64,000 nucleotides of DNA from Ramlibacter henchirensis (GTDB lineage Bacteria > Pseudomonadota > Gammaproteobacteria > Burkholderiales > Burkholderiaceae_C), in contig NZ_SMLM01000001.1 in the NCBI RefSeq assembly GCF_004682015.1, positions 620,001 through 684,000 of the forward strand, given 5' to 3'. Positions 51,101-60,182 of this stretch are shown here, one piece after another (positions within the stretch are counted from its first letter, which is position 1; each line of letters opens with the position of its first letter). The notes beneath the pieces were generated by a model. It did no database searches and was not told the origin of the DNA. It saw only the letters and a program-made list of their open reading frames with translations. A program made the translations under genes and the position numbers.

Positions 51101-51419
51101 GCTGCGCCTTGTCCGGGTCGGTGCCCAGGCGGAAGGTGACGTTGAGCGTGAGCAGGCCGTCCGTGGTGGCCTGGCTGCTCATGTAGAGCATGCCTTCGAC
51201 GCCATTGATCGCCTCCTCCAGCGGAGTGGCCACGGTCTCGGCGATCACCTTCGGGTTGGCGCCGGGATAGTTGGCCCGCACCACCACGGTGGGCGGCACC
51301 ACCTCGGGGTATTCGGAGATCGGCAGGCCGCGCAGCGCGATCAGGCCCGCCAGGAAGATGAGCACCGACAGCACGCCCGCGAAGATCGGGCGGTCGATGA
51401 AGAAGCGCGAGAAGTTCAT
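48189..51419 (-). CDS. ceoB: RND multidrug efflux permease (HAE1 family, MexF/CeoB/BpeF type)
   Basis: 1076 residues, normal for HAE1 pumps, with 12 membrane helices. The start MNFSRFFIDRPIFAGVLSVL, LRGLPISEYPEVVPPTVVV and ATPLEEAINGVEGMLYMSS are typical of the MexF/BpeF/CeoB branch. The proton-relay region contains VLAIGIVVDDAIVVVENVERN in helix 4. It drives export of chloramphenicol-, trimethoprim- and salicylate-like compounds in relatives. It lies between adaptor and outer-membrane genes, all leftward. Confidence 0.95.
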   Translation of the reverse strand: MNFSRFFIDRPIFAGVLSVLIFLAGLIALRGLPISEYPEVVPPTVVVRANYPGANPKVIAETVATPLEEAINGVEGMLYMSSQATTDGLLTLNVTFRLGTDPDKAQQLVQNRVSQAEPRLPEEVRRLGLSTVKSSPDITMVVHLVSPNGRYGMDYLRNYAVLNVKDRLARIQGVGQVGIWGGGEYAMRIWLDPQKVAQRGLSAGDVVRAVRGENVQAAAGVVGASPGLPGVDTQLSINAQGRLTNEEEFGDIIVKTGPEGAVTRLRDVSRLELGAADYSLRSLLDNQPAVGIGVFQAPGSNALEISAQVRATMQEIARAMPEGVEYRIAYDPTQFVRASISSVVQTLLEAIGLVVLVVILFLQTWRASVIPLLAVPVSVVGTFAVLHLLGFSINALSLFGLVLAIGIVVDDAIVVVENVERNIEAGLSPLQATYQAMREVSGPIIAIALVLVAVFLPLAFISGLTGQFYRQFAVTIAISTVISAINSLTLSPALAALLLRGHDQPKDALTRFTDRWFGWLFRGFNRAFGRGAHAYGDGLRGVIGRKALMLGLYLVLAAATFGLFKAVPGGFVPAQDKQYLIGFAQLPDGATLDRTESVIRRMGEIAQKNPNVENTLAFPGLSINGFTNSSNSGIVFAMLKPFEERRNADQSGAAVAMQLNQAFSGIQDAFIVMFPPPPVQGIGTTGGFKLQLEDRASLGYDAMDAAVKAFMARASKAPELAGLFTSWQVNVPQLWADIDRTKARQLGVPVQDIFDTMQIYLGSLYVNDFNKFGRTYSVRVQADAAYRARADDIGALKVRASSGEMVPLSALMKVRESYGPERAMRYNGYLSADINGGPAPGFSSHQAQSAVERIAAETLPPGIAFEWTDLTYQEILAGNSAVWVFPLAILLVFLVLAAQYESLTLPLSIILIVPMGLLAAMTGVWLSGGDNNMFTQIGLMVLVGLSAKNAILIVEFARELEFAGRTPVQAALEAARLRLRPILMTSLAFVMGVLPLVLSTGAGSEMRQAMGVAVFAGMIGVTAFGLFLTPVFYVALRRLAGNRPLRQHQPSTHVDLPQPAGAGGAARVVPAAPHQE

Positions 51420-51438
51420 GGCAGGCCTTTCGCGCCGG

Positions 51439-52653
51439 TCAGCGGGTGGCGACCGTCTGCGGCGCCGCCTCCGGGCGGGCCGCCATCTCGACCGGCTGCG
51501 GCTGGACCACCGCGCCGGGGCGCACGCGCTGCAGGCCGTTGACCACGATGCGCTCGCCGGCCTTGAGGCCGCTGCGCACGACGCGCAACCCGTCCACCGG
51601 CGCGCCGAGCGCGACTTCGCGGTACTCGGCCTTGTCGCCGTCGCCGATGACGAGCACGAACTTCTTGTCCTGGTCGGTTGCGACCGCGCGCTCGCTGACC
51701 AGCAGCACGCGCGAAGGCTTGGGCTGTCCCATGCGGATGCGCGCGAACTGGCCGGGGATCAGGCTGCCGTCGGGGTTGTCGAAAGCGGCGCGCACGCGGA
51801 TCGTGCCGCTGCGGGCGTCGACCTGGTTGTCGATCAGCTGCAGGCGCCCCTCGTGCGCGCGCTCGCTGCCGGCCGCCGTTTCCATGCGCACCGGGATGCG
51901 CTCGACCAGCTGCCGCGCGCTCGCGCCGCTGGGCAGCTCGCGCAGCGCTCGCACGATGGTCTGCTCGTCGGCCTCGAAGCTCGCGTAGATCGGGCTGACC
52001 GACACCAGCGTGGTGAGCACGGGCGCGCCCGGCCCGGCGGCCACCAGGTTGCCCACCGTCACCTCCAGCTTGCCGATGCGGCCCGAGACCGGCGCGCGCA
52101 CCTGCGTGTACGACAGGCTCAGGCGCGCGGCCTGCAACTGCGCCTGGGCGGCGCGCAGGTTCGCCTCGGCTTCGCGAAGGCCGTTCACGCGCTCGTCGAC
52201 CTCGCGCTGCGCGATCGCGCTCTCTTCCCAGAGCCGGCGCGCGCGGGCGTGTTCGCTGCCGGCGTGCGTCAGGCGCGCCTGCGCCGCGGCCACTTGCGCC
52301 TCGGCACGCTCGGCCTCGGCGGCGTACGGCGCGGGATCGATGGTGACGAGCAGGTCGCCCGTGCCCACGATGGCGCCCTCGCGGAAGTGCACGGCCTGCA
52401 CCGCGCCGGCCACCCGCGATCGCACCTCGACGCGCTCGACCGCCTCGAGCCGGCCGGAGAACTCGTCCCAGGTGGTGACCTCGTGCTCCGCGACGGTGGC
52501 CACGGACACCGGCACCGCGGCGGGCGCCGACGGCGGCGCGCCGGCATGCGCGCCTTGCCGGGGCGTGAAGACGATGGCTGCGGCGGCGGCCACCGCCATG
52601 GTGCCGGCGGCGGCCCACCACCGGTACGAGGAGCGTTCGAACAGGTTCTTCAT
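51439..52653 (-). CDS. ceoA: RND efflux periplasmic adaptor (MexE/CeoA type)
   Basis: 404 residues; GAAGGAAAGATCGCC precedes the ATG. One N-terminal membrane anchor (YRWWAAAGTMAVAAAAAIVF) is followed by the barrel-sandwich and helical-hairpin domains: EFSGRLEAVERVEVRSRVAGAVQAVHFREGAIVGTGDLLVTIDP, ARLTHAGSEHARARRLWEESAIAQREVDERVNGLREAEANL, and LSYTQVRAPVSGRIGKLEVTVGNLVAAG. It links CeoB in the inner membrane to OpcM. It is the first pump gene, 117 bases after the llpE-like hydrolase. Confidence 0.94.
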   Translation of the reverse strand: MKNLFERSSYRWWAAAGTMAVAAAAAIVFTPRQGAHAGAPPSAPAAVPVSVATVAEHEVTTWDEFSGRLEAVERVEVRSRVAGAVQAVHFREGAIVGTGDLLVTIDPAPYAAEAERAEAQVAAAQARLTHAGSEHARARRLWEESAIAQREVDERVNGLREAEANLRAAQAQLQAARLSLSYTQVRAPVSGRIGKLEVTVGNLVAAGPGAPVLTTLVSVSPIYASFEADEQTIVRALRELPSGASARQLVERIPVRMETAAGSERAHEGRLQLIDNQVDARSGTIRVRAAFDNPDGSLIPGQFARIRMGQPKPSRVLLVSERAVATDQDKKFVLVIGDGDKAEYREVALGAPVDGLRVVRSGLKAGERIVVNGLQRVRPGAVVQPQPVEMAARPEAAPQTVATR

Positions 52654-52770
52654 GGCGATCTTTCCTTCGGGACGATTCTTTTCGGGACGAGCGAGCCCCG
52701 CAGGCCATCGTTCGGCCTGCCACGGGGGCAAGGTCAAGGGGCGCGCGAACATCCGCGCGCGTGAAGCGCG

Positions 52771-53589
52771 CTAGCTGGGCGGCGGTATCGGCGCCTGGAA
52801 GAAGTCGGCCAGCCGGCACGACGCCTGGCCGGCGCACGGACAGTCCTGCGGCAGGGCGTGCTCGAGCGACTCGGGCCAGCCGGTGGGGACCTCCAGCATC
52901 GCGCAGGTCACGGATACGCCGGCGCCGCGCAGCCGCTGCGCATAGGCGGCGGCCTCGTCGCGCATCGGATCGTCGCTGCCCGTGAGCACCAGCGTGCGCG
53001 GCAGGTCGACCAGGCGCCGCGCACGGCCGGGCACGGCATAGGGGTGCTCGGCGTCCATCGGACCGCGCAGGTAGTTCTGCCAGCCTTCGGCCCAGCGGCA
53101 TTCCACCTGTTCGCCCAGCTTGTCGCGCAGCGACGGCGTGGCGGTGCAGGGGTCGAGCATCGGTGAGACGAGGATCTGCCCGGCCAAGGCGGGCTGGCGC
53201 CGGTCGCGCGCCATCATCGCCACCGCCGCTGCAAGGCTGGCGCCGGCCTCCTCACCCGCCACGTGCAGCGGCGCGTCGCGGCCCGCCAGGACCGTGCGCT
53301 GCCGGTGCAGCCACAGCAGGACCGCATACCCGGCCTCGACCGCTTCGGGAAAGCGGTGCTGCGGCGCGAGCGGGTAGTCGAAGGACGCGACCACTGCGCC
53401 GGCGCCGGCGATCAGCGTTGCCAGCTGCGCGCCGCTGTCGAGGTCGCCCGTGGTGAAGCTGCCGCCGTGGAAATGCAGCACCAGCGGCATCGCCTTGCCG
53501 CGCGCCTTGCGGCCCCACACGCGGACGTCGCGGCCCAGCCCGGGGACGGGCAGGACGCGGAAGCCAGGTGTGGACGCAGGGGCAGCCAT
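52771..53589 (-). CDS. llpE: LlpE-like alpha/beta hydrolase lacking the catalytic serine
   Basis: 272 residues from MAAPASTPG; an ATG six codons earlier is in frame. The HSL-type fold shows LVLHFHGGSFTTGDLDS (oxyanion HGG) and VASFDYPLAPQHRFPEAVEAGYAVLLWL. The nucleophile elbow, usually GDSAG, reads GEEAG, so the catalytic Ser is replaced by Glu. A late SDDPMRDEA matches the acid loop, and the expected His is not clear. It should be inactive as an esterase or do something else. Burkholderia ceo/bpe operons carry a lipase-like llpE gene in the same place between the LysR regulator and the adaptor. Confidence 0.8.
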   Translation of the reverse strand: MAAPASTPGFRVLPVPGLGRDVRVWGRKARGKAMPLVLHFHGGSFTTGDLDSGAQLATLIAGAGAVVASFDYPLAPQHRFPEAVEAGYAVLLWLHRQRTVLAGRDAPLHVAGEEAGASLAAAVAMMARDRRQPALAGQILVSPMLDPCTATPSLRDKLGEQVECRWAEGWQNYLRGPMDAEHPYAVPGRARRLVDLPRTLVLTGSDDPMRDEAAAYAQRLRGAGVSVTCAMLEVPTGWPESLEHALPQDCPCAGQASCRLADFFQAPIPPPS

Positions 53590-53648
53590 GACGCGAAGGA
53601 TAGGCACGCAATCTCTGCGGATAAAGCAGCCGCCGGCCAGTTCTGTGT

Positions 53649-53677
53649 TTCCGGGCGATGAACAATGGCGCCCGGAA
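53649..53677. promoter_or_regulatory. Dyad between the divergent llpE-like and LysR genes
   Basis: TTCCGGGCG (53649-53657) and CGCCCGGAA (53669-53677) form perfect 9-base arms around 11 bases. It lies 59 bases before the LysR ATG and 60 bases before the llpE ATG, the right place for a LysR-type binding site or a shared operator of both promoters. Confidence 0.5.
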
Positions 53678-53735
53678 GGGAAACGGCCGACCCGGCCGAA
53701 CGGCGCCCACGAGGCGCCCGAAGGAGCGAAAAAGA

Positions 53736-54695
53736 ATGGACAGGATCCAGGCCATGCAGGTGTTCGCGCGCGTGGTGGAAACAGGCAGCTTCACCCGCGC
53801 GGCCGAATCGTTGAACCTGCCGAAGGGCTCGGTGACAAAGCTCGTGCAGCAGCTGGAGGCGCGGCTCAAGGTTCGCCTGCTGAATCGCACCACGCGCCAG
53901 GTGACGCTCACCGCCGACGGCGCCGCGTACTACGAGCGCACTTCGCGGCTGCTCAACGACCTGGACGACATCGAGGCCAGCATGAGCAACGCGCAGGCCA
54001 ACCCCAGTGGGCGCTTGCGCGTGGACGTCGGCACTTCGGTGGCCCGGCTCATCGTCATCCCCGCCCTGCCCGAGTTCTGCAGGCGGTATCCCGACATCAG
54101 CATCGACCTGGGCGTTACCGACCGCATGGTGGACCTGATCGGCGACAACGTCGACTGCGTGATCCGCGGTGGCGAACTGCTGGAGCAGTCGCTCGTGGCG
54201 CGCCGGGTCGGCAACATGCGGCTGGTGACGGTGGCGGCGCCCTCGTACCTGCGCGAGCGCGGACAGCCGAAGCACCCGTCCGACCTGGAGTCCGATGGGC
54301 ACACGACAGTCAATTACTTCTCGACGCGCACCGGCCGGCCTTATCCCCATGTGTTCGAACGGGGCGACGACGCGCTGGAGGTCTCGGGTCGCTACAAGGT
54401 GTCGGTCAACGAGGCGAACGCGCACCTGGCTGCCGTGCTGGCTGGCCTCGGCGTTTCACAGGTCGCCGAATTCGGCGCCGCGCCGCACCTGCGCAGCGGG
54501 GACCTGGTGGAGGTACTGCCCGGATGGACCCGGCCCGCCATTCCGCTGCACGTCGTCTACCCGCCGAACCGCCACCTCAGCGCGAAGGTGCGCGCGTTCG
54601 TGGATTGGGTGGTGGAGCTGTTCGATGGGCGGGAGCACGCCGCCCCCCTCGGGCAACGCCGTGATGACGGTCTGTCGAATTCCCTCAGCGCCTAG
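53736..54695 (+). CDS. LysR-family regulator of the efflux operon (CeoR/BpeT-like position)
   Basis: 319 residues; AAGGAGCGAAAAAGA precedes the ATG. The N-terminal winged helix is MDRIQAMQVFARVVETGSFTRAAESLNLPKGSVTKLVQQLEARLKVRLLNRTTRQVTLTADG. The effector domain begins SGRLRVDVGTSVARLIVIPALPEFCRRYP. This domain resembles the large group of LysR proteins close to AphB/CrgA more than MexT itself, so the role as efflux activator rests mainly on position: it is divergent from the llpE-ceoAB-opcM-type operon, as in Burkholderia. Salicylate-type inducers are known for such systems. Confidence 0.9.
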   Translation: MDRIQAMQVFARVVETGSFTRAAESLNLPKGSVTKLVQQLEARLKVRLLNRTTRQVTLTADGAAYYERTSRLLNDLDDIEASMSNAQANPSGRLRVDVGTSVARLIVIPALPEFCRRYPDISIDLGVTDRMVDLIGDNVDCVIRGGELLEQSLVARRVGNMRLVTVAAPSYLRERGQPKHPSDLESDGHTTVNYFSTRTGRPYPHVFERGDDALEVSGRYKVSVNEANAHLAAVLAGLGVSQVAEFGAAPHLRSGDLVEVLPGWTRPAIPLHVVYPPNRHLSAKVRAFVDWVVELFDGREHAAPLGQRRDDGLSNSLSA

Positions 54696-54818
54696 CCGGC
54701 GCCTCAGCAGCATGCGTCGTCATCTGAAGCCGAGGGGCGGAATGGCTGGGGTGGCCAAGCGCAAGGCCAGCACCTACCAGCCGGGGGTGAGGTCTGCGGC
54801 GGCCGGCGCCGCTCCCCC

Positions 54819-57077
54819 TCAAACCGCCGAGAGACCCTTCAACAGCTTGTCGAGCGTGATCGGGTAGTCGCGCACTCGCACGCCCGTCGCGTTGTAGACC
54901 GCATTGGCCACGGCCGCCGCGGTGCCGCAGATGCCGAGCTCTCCCACACCCTTGGCCTTCATCGGCGAAGAGGTCGGGTCCGTTTCGTTCAGGAAGATCA
55001 CATCCTGGTGCGGGATGTCCGCGTGCACAGGCACCTCATAGCCCGCGAGGTCGTGGTTGACGAACAAGCCGAGCCGCGTATCCACGGCCAGTTCCTCCAT
55101 CAACGCCGCGCCTACGCCCATGGTCATGCCGCCGATCACCTGGCTGCGGGCGGTCTTGGGGTTGAGGATGCGGCCCGCCGCGCAGACGGCCAGCATGCGC
55201 CGCACGCGCGTCTCTCCCGTCGCGGCGTCCACGCCGACTTCGACGAAGTGCGCCCCGAACGTCGCCTGCTGCATCTGCTTGTTCAGGTCTCCGAATTCGA
55301 TGGAGTCTTCCGCCACCAGTCCGTCCGGTCCTGCCACCTCGCCGAGCGGCACGCTGCGGGTCCCGCCGCGCACCTGGCCGTTGGCGAACACGGCATCCGT
55401 CGAAGCCAAGCCGGCCTTGCGTGCCACCGCTTCCCGCAGTTTCAGGCACGCCGCGTACACGCCGGCGGTGGCGCTGTTTCCGCCCCACTGCCCCCCGGAG
55501 CCGCACGACACCGGATAGGTCGAGTCGCCGAGGCGAACCAGCACCCGTTCCAGCCCCACGCCCATCATTTCCGCTGCGGTCTGGGCGATGACGGTGTAGC
55601 TGCCGGTGCCGATGTCGGTCATGTCGGTCTCGACGGTCACGAAGCCGCGTTGGTCGAGGCGCACGCGCGCGCCGGAGTTCATGACCAGGTTGTCGCGGAT
55701 GGCTGCAGCCACCCCCATGCCAACCAGCCAGCGGCCGTCCCGCACGCGGCCGGGTTGAGCGTTGCGCTTGTCCCATCCAAAGCGCCTGGCGCCCAGGCGC
55801 AGGCATTCGACCAATTGCCGCTGCGAGAAGGGCGGACGTGGGTTGTGCTTTTCTTCGCCCGCCTTGGATTGCGGATCGTTGGACGCGGGCTTGGCCGGAT
55901 TGTCGGGAACGAACTGCGTGTCGTTGGCGATGCGGAACGCAACCGGATCCATCCCGAGCTTTTCCGCCACCTCGTCGATCGCGATTTCGAGCGCAGCCAG
56001 GCCGGGCGCTTCGTTCGGTGCGCGCATCGCGTTGGCTTCAGGCAGGTCGAGCAACGCGATCCGGTTGGCCGTCATGCGGTGCGGCCCGGCATAAAGCGAG
56101 CGCGTCTGGATGGCCGCCGCTTCGGGCCCGCCCTCCGGCAGGTTGCCGGACAGGCTCTCGTGCGCGATCGCAGTGATCCTGCCATCGCGCGTGGCGCCGA
56201 TGCGGATGCGCTGGATGGTCGCCGAGCGATGCACCGTGTTGTTCGGAATCAGGGCACGAGGCATGGCCACTCGCACCGGACGGAGGGCCGCGCGAGCGCC
56301 AAGGGCAGCCAGCAGGGCGTCTGCCCGCAGCCAGAGCTTGGCGCCGAAGCCGCCGCCGATGAAGGGCGAGCTGACCCTGACATTCTCCTTGGGGATGCCG
56401 AGCGTCTTGGCGACGTCGGCGGCGGTCCAGGCAATCATCTGGTTCGAGGTCCACAGCGTCAGTTGCTCACCGTTCCAGGCGGCCACGCTGGCGAAAGGCT
56501 CGATCATCGAATGCGACTCGTGCGCCGTGGTGTAGGTCGCATCCACCTGCACCGGCGCGTTGGCGAAGTTGCCGGCGAAGTCTCCGACCGCCGTCTCGGC
56601 GGCGGCGCCGTTGCTCTCCACTGGCTTGGCCGAGTCCTTGCGCGCGTCGAGCTCGAACGCTCCGGGCGCCCGTTCGTACCGGACCTTGAGCAGGTGGCCC
56701 GCGGCCCGCGCCTGCTCGAAAGTCTCCGCCACGACGACGGCGATGGCCTGGTGGTAGTGCTCGATGGCCGGGCCGCCGAGCAGGCGTGCCGTGTTGAAGG
56801 TGCCCTTGCCGAGTTGGCTGGCGTTGTCGGCTGTCACGATCGCCAGCACGCCGGGCGCGGCGCGCGCGGCGCTCACGTCCATGGAGACGATGCGCCCCTT
56901 CGGAATCGCTGAACCCACGATGTAGCCGTGCGCCTGGTGGGCCGCCACGTCGTGCCGGTCGTTGGCGTAACCGGCCGTCCCGGTCACCTTCAACGGGCCG
57001 TCGATGCGGTCCACGGGTTTGCCGACCACCTTGAGCTGGTCGATCGGATTGGTGGTGGCAGGAGTGTCGAATTTCAT
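54819..57077 (-). CDS. paoC: Molybdopterin-binding subunit of periplasmic aldehyde oxidoreductase (PaoC-like)
   Basis: 752 residues, the length of PaoC (YagR). Conserved stretches are TGTAGYANDRHDVAAHQAHGYIVGSAIPKG, SPFIGGGFGAKLW, LDLPEANAMRAPNEAPGLAALEIAIDEVAEKLGMDP, and near the end GMTMGVGAALMEE and the active-site KGVGELGICGTAAAVANAV with the catalytic Glu. It binds the molybdenum cofactor and oxidises aldehydes to acids. It follows the FAD subunit by two bases and ends the operon. Confidence 0.94.
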   Translation of the reverse strand: MKFDTPATTNPIDQLKVVGKPVDRIDGPLKVTGTAGYANDRHDVAAHQAHGYIVGSAIPKGRIVSMDVSAARAAPGVLAIVTADNASQLGKGTFNTARLLGGPAIEHYHQAIAVVVAETFEQARAAGHLLKVRYERAPGAFELDARKDSAKPVESNGAAAETAVGDFAGNFANAPVQVDATYTTAHESHSMIEPFASVAAWNGEQLTLWTSNQMIAWTAADVAKTLGIPKENVRVSSPFIGGGFGAKLWLRADALLAALGARAALRPVRVAMPRALIPNNTVHRSATIQRIRIGATRDGRITAIAHESLSGNLPEGGPEAAAIQTRSLYAGPHRMTANRIALLDLPEANAMRAPNEAPGLAALEIAIDEVAEKLGMDPVAFRIANDTQFVPDNPAKPASNDPQSKAGEEKHNPRPPFSQRQLVECLRLGARRFGWDKRNAQPGRVRDGRWLVGMGVAAAIRDNLVMNSGARVRLDQRGFVTVETDMTDIGTGSYTVIAQTAAEMMGVGLERVLVRLGDSTYPVSCGSGGQWGGNSATAGVYAACLKLREAVARKAGLASTDAVFANGQVRGGTRSVPLGEVAGPDGLVAEDSIEFGDLNKQMQQATFGAHFVEVGVDAATGETRVRRMLAVCAAGRILNPKTARSQVIGGMTMGVGAALMEELAVDTRLGLFVNHDLAGYEVPVHADIPHQDVIFLNETDPTSSPMKAKGVGELGICGTAAAVANAVYNATGVRVRDYPITLDKLLKGLSAV

Positions 57078-57079
57078 GA

Positions 57080-58030
57080 TCAGCCCTTGGCTTCCGCCAG
57101 CACGGAGGCGAGGGTGCGCTGAACCAGCGGCACCTTGAATGCGTTGTCATGGGTCGTGCGCGCGCCGGCGAGCAAGGCCGCGGCCGCGGCGCCGGCGCCG
57201 CGCGGCAGTTCGGCTTCCGATGCTTCCACGCGCCACGGCTTGTGCGCGACGCCGCCCAGCGCCACCCGGCCGCTGCCGTCGCGCTGCACAATCGCGGCCA
57301 CCGACACCAGCGCGAAGGCATAGGAAGCGCGGTCGCGCACCTTGCGATAGACCTGCCGGCCGCCCACGGGCCGCGGCAGCGTCACGGCCGTGATCAGCTC
57401 GCCCTGCTGCAACTCGGTCTCGACGTGGGGTGTCGCTCCGGGCAGGCGATGGAAGTCAGCAATGGGGATCACTCGCCGCGCCCCGTCGGGCCGTACGGTC
57501 TCGACGTTGGCGTCCAGCACCCGCAGCGCCACGGCCATGTCGCTCGGGTGCGTCGCGATGCAGGCGTCGCTCCAGCCGACCACGGCATGCTGACGGCTGA
57601 AGCCGCCGATCGCCGAGCAGCCGCTGCCGGGCAGGCGCTTGTTGCACGGCATGTTCGTGTCGTAGAAGTACGGGCACCGCGTGCGCTGCAGCAGGTTGCC
57701 CGCGGTCGTCGCCATGTTGCGCAACTGGCCCGAAGCCCCGGCCAGCAAGGCGCGCGACAGCACGGCGTAATCGCGTCGCACGCGGCGGTCGGCGGCCAGT
57801 TCGGTGTTGCGCACCAGCGCGCCGATGCGCAGGCCGCCTTCCGGCATGCCCTCGATCTTGTCGAGGCCCAAGCCGTTGACGTCCACCAGGTGCGTGGGCG
57901 CCTCGATCTGCAGCTTCATCAGGTCCAGCAGGTTGGTGCCGCCGGCCACGAACTTCGCGCCCGGGCGGGCGGCGACGGCCGCAGCCGCCTGCGCCGGGGT
58001 GGTGGCGCGCTCGAAGGTGAAGGGCTTCAT
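57080..58030 (-). CDS. paoB: FAD-binding subunit of periplasmic aldehyde oxidoreductase (PaoB-like)
   Basis: 316 residues. [57 protein letters not shown] is the FAD-binding start. [49 protein letters not shown] contains the four cysteines of the extra 4Fe-4S cluster found in the PaoB class. A CO-dehydrogenase C-terminal domain follows. It is coupled to paoA by a four-base overlap. Confidence 0.94.
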   Translation of the reverse strand: MKPFTFERATTPAQAAAAVAARPGAKFVAGGTNLLDLMKLQIEAPTHLVDVNGLGLDKIEGMPEGGLRIGALVRNTELAADRRVRRDYAVLSRALLAGASGQLRNMATTAGNLLQRTRCPYFYDTNMPCNKRLPGSGCSAIGGFSRQHAVVGWSDACIATHPSDMAVALRVLDANVETVRPDGARRVIPIADFHRLPGATPHVETELQQGELITAVTLPRPVGGRQVYRKVRDRASYAFALVSVAAIVQRDGSGRVALGGVAHKPWRVEASEAELPRGAGAAAAALLAGARTTHDNAFKVPLVQRTLASVLAEAKG

Positions 58031-58668
58031 GCTTTGACCCCCCCGACTTCCGAGATCGCGTCGACGATGTTGGAATACGCGCCGCAGCGGCAGAGGTTGC
58101 CGCTCATGCGCTCGCGCAGCTCGGCGGCGGACAACACCGGACGGGCATTCAGGTCGGAAGTGGCATGGCTGGGAACATCACGGCGGATCTCGTCGAGCAC
58201 GGCGACGGCGGAACAGATCTGCCCCGGGGTGCAGAAGCCGCACTGGTAGCCGTCGTGCTTGATGAAAGCGGCCTGCATCGGGTGCAAGCGCTTGGGCGTG
58301 CCCAGCCCTTCGATGGTGGTGACTTTCGCGCCGGGGTGCATCACCGCGAGGCTCAGGCAGGAGACGGTGCGGCGGCCGTTCACGAGCACGGTGCAGGCGC
58401 CGCACTGGCCCTGGTCGCAGCCCTTCTTCGTGCCCGTGAGGTGCAGGTTCTCACGCAATGCGTCCAGCAGCGTCGTGCGGGTGTCCACGTTCAGCGTGCG
58501 CGGCGTGCCGTTCACTTCCAGGGTGACGCTGGACGTGACCGGCACTTCGGGGGCGGCGCGCTGGCCGTCCTGCGCCTCGGCCAGCGTCGGCACGGTGGCA
58601 GCGGCGGAAGCAGCGCCGGCCAGCAGCAGTTCGCGGCGCCGGAGAGTCGGTTCGTCGTGGAGGTTCAT
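58027..58668 (-). CDS. paoA: 2Fe-2S subunit of periplasmic aldehyde oxidoreductase (PaoA-like)
   Basis: 213 residues. The N-terminus has a Tat signal ([24 protein letters not shown]), so the enzyme is exported folded, as in E. coli PaoA. The plant-type 2Fe-2S cluster is [22 protein letters not shown] and the second cluster [20 protein letters not shown] with [27 protein letters not shown] precedes the ATG. It passes electrons from the molybdenum site to FAD and on to an outside acceptor. Its stop overlaps paoB by four bases. Confidence 0.95.
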   Translation of the reverse strand: MNLHDEPTLRRRELLLAGAASAAATVPTLAEAQDGQRAAPEVPVTSSVTLEVNGTPRTLNVDTRTTLLDALRENLHLTGTKKGCDQGQCGACTVLVNGRRTVSCLSLAVMHPGAKVTTIEGLGTPKRLHPMQAAFIKHDGYQCGFCTPGQICSAVAVLDEIRRDVPSHATSDLNARPVLSAAELRERMSGNLCRCGAYSNIVDAISEVGGVKA

Positions 58669-58781
58669 GGGGTTTCCTTCTGCGCGCATCACGCGCATGA
58701 GCGCCGCAGCATGGCGGAGCGATGGGGACCGCGCTGTAGGCGGTCTGAAGGTGCGGGCGTCAGCGGCACGGCGGTGGGGTC

Positions 58782-58919
58782 TCAGCAGGAGAGGGCCGCG
58801 CCCCCGAGCAGCAGCGACGCGGCGGCGCCGAGCAGGGACAGGCTGCTCCACAGCCCGGCCAGCGTGGCGGGATCGAAGACGCCGAAGTGGGCGACGGTGC
58901 GTGCTTGGAGCGATGCCAT
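58782..58919 (-). CDS. Small membrane protein
   Basis: 45 residues: MASLQARTVAHFGVFDPATLAG, then one membrane helix LWSSLSLLGAAASLLLGGAAL and a final Cys. AAAGGAACGCACC before the ATG is a good ribosome site, and it fits between the carboxymuconolactone decarboxylase-family gene (16 bases upstream) and paoA (113 bases downstream), all leftward. No family is recognised. It may help membrane attachment of the oxidoreductase, but only position suggests that. Confidence 0.5.
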   Translation of the reverse strand: MASLQARTVAHFGVFDPATLAGLWSSLSLLGAAASLLLGGAALSC

Positions 58920-58935
58920 GGTGCGTTCCTTTCGT

Positions 58936-59694
58936 TCAGCGGGAGGGTGCGGGAGTCCGGTCGAGCGCGACGAGCGCGCGCCGTGCGGCATCGGCCTGTC
59001 CGCGTTGGGCCATCGCGCCGGCGGCGGCGCGCAGCTGCGCGGTGGTCAGGCCGACGTTCATGCTGATGCGGATGTGGGCCTGCAACTGCAAGTCCACGCC
59101 TTCCATTGCGGACAGCGCGCCAACAGTGGCCAGCTCGCGGCTCTGCCAATCGAGGTTGTCGCGGCCGAAGATGTCGCCGAACAGGTGCGTCTTCAGGTAC
59201 TCGTCGATGGTGGGCGCGAACTCGAACAACGGCCCTGTCACGGGCGCGCCCGACAGCCGGGTCTGGTTGGCGGTGCCGAGTGCGCGCAATGCCTGGCCCG
59301 TGGGCAGCGGGGCCGGGTCGCGGCCCGCTGCGTCATGCAAACCGCGCTGCTTGCGCGCCTGCAGCACCTTCATCAGTTCCCCGAGTGCGTTCAGGCTGCG
59401 CGGGAACCCGGCGTAGGCATACATCTGGACCAGGATCTCCTTCGCGTCGCTGATGGACAGGCCCGCATCCAGGCCTTCTTCCAGCGCCGCGGACAGCTGC
59501 GGCAGGTCGCCGCGCGCGGCGGCGGCGCCGATCGGCGCGATCGCCAGCTGCTTGCGGGTGAGGGCGTTCGTGGTGTCCATGGCGGCGGGCGTGGGTTGCG
59601 CGTGCAGTGGTGGGTGCGCGAAGACGGTGAGGGACGCGGCGGCGGCGAAGACGGCACGGCGGCGCATCGCGTCAGCGGGCCTTGTATTGCTCAT
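58936..59694 (-). CDS. Carboxymuconolactone decarboxylase family protein, exported
   Basis: 252 residues with a signal-like N-terminus ([24 protein letters not shown]); the ATG nine codons earlier has a GAAGG ribosome site and overlaps the cupin gene by 23 bases, while the internal ATG at 59667 avoids the overlap. Two AhpD-like halves are seen: [41 protein letters not shown], and [44 protein letters not shown]. The pair of CxxC cysteines of true AhpD is absent. Together with the cupin gene it forms a pair common in Burkholderiales, of unknown substrate. Confidence 0.88.
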   Translation of the reverse strand: MSNTRPADAMRRRAVFAAAASLTVFAHPPLHAQPTPAAMDTTNALTRKQLAIAPIGAAAARGDLPQLSAALEEGLDAGLSISDAKEILVQMYAYAGFPRSLNALGELMKVLQARKQRGLHDAAGRDPAPLPTGQALRALGTANQTRLSGAPVTGPLFEFAPTIDEYLKTHLFGDIFGRDNLDWQSRELATVGALSAMEGVDLQLQAHIRISMNVGLTTAQLRAAAGAMAQRGQADAARRALVALDRTPAPSR

Positions 59695-60166
59695 CGCCGA
59701 CCTTCTCCATCCATGTCACGTTCCTGCCGTCCAGCGTGCCGGTCACGGCAAGATGGGTCATGGCGGTTCCCGGCGCCGCGCCGTGCCAGTGCTTCACGTT
59801 CGGTGGGCACCACACCACGTCGCCGGGGCGGATGACCTGCACCGGCTTGCCTTGCTCCTGCGTCAGCCCGACGCCGGACATCACGACCAGGCGCTGGCCT
59901 GCCGGGTGCGTGTGCCACGCCGAGCGGGCGCCCGGCTCGAACGTGACGTAGGCGCCGGAGGCGTTGATGCCGGGGTCGGCCGGCCACAGGGGGTCGACGC
60001 GCACGCGGCCGGTGAAGTACTCGGCGCGGCCGGCCGCCGACGGCTGCGAGCCCGCGGGCGTGATCTGCTGCGCAGCCGACGTGGGAGGGGTCTGCGCATG
60101 GCCGGTGCCCGCCGCCAGGTGGATCAGGACAGCGCAGGTGGTGGCCAGTGTCGACTTCATCGTCAT
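59672..60166 (-). CDS. Cupin-domain protein, exported
   Basis: 164 residues. The start is at [25 protein letters not shown], a Sec signal peptide. The cupin core is [69 protein letters not shown], with the metal-binding HTH of motif 1 and HWHG of motif 2. Small single-cupin proteins of this type bind a metal and act on small organic compounds or bind ligands in the periplasm. It is co-transcribed with the decarboxylase-like gene that overlaps it. Confidence 0.9.
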   Translation of the reverse strand: MTMKSTLATTCAVLIHLAAGTGHAQTPPTSAAQQITPAGSQPSAAGRAEYFTGRVRVDPLWPADPGINASGAYVTFEPGARSAWHTHPAGQRLVVMSGVGLTQEQGKPVQVIRPGDVVWCPPNVKHWHGAAPGTAMTHLAVTGTLDGRNVTWMEKVGDEQYKAR

Positions 60167-60182
60167 GGTTTCCTTTCGGGGA

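Noticed and set aside
48159..51542. Open frame of 1127 codons on the + strand across the RND pump gene
   Set aside because: It is the antisense shadow of the efflux permease: high GC3 removes stop codons. The translation is rich in His, Arg and Gln and has no domain.
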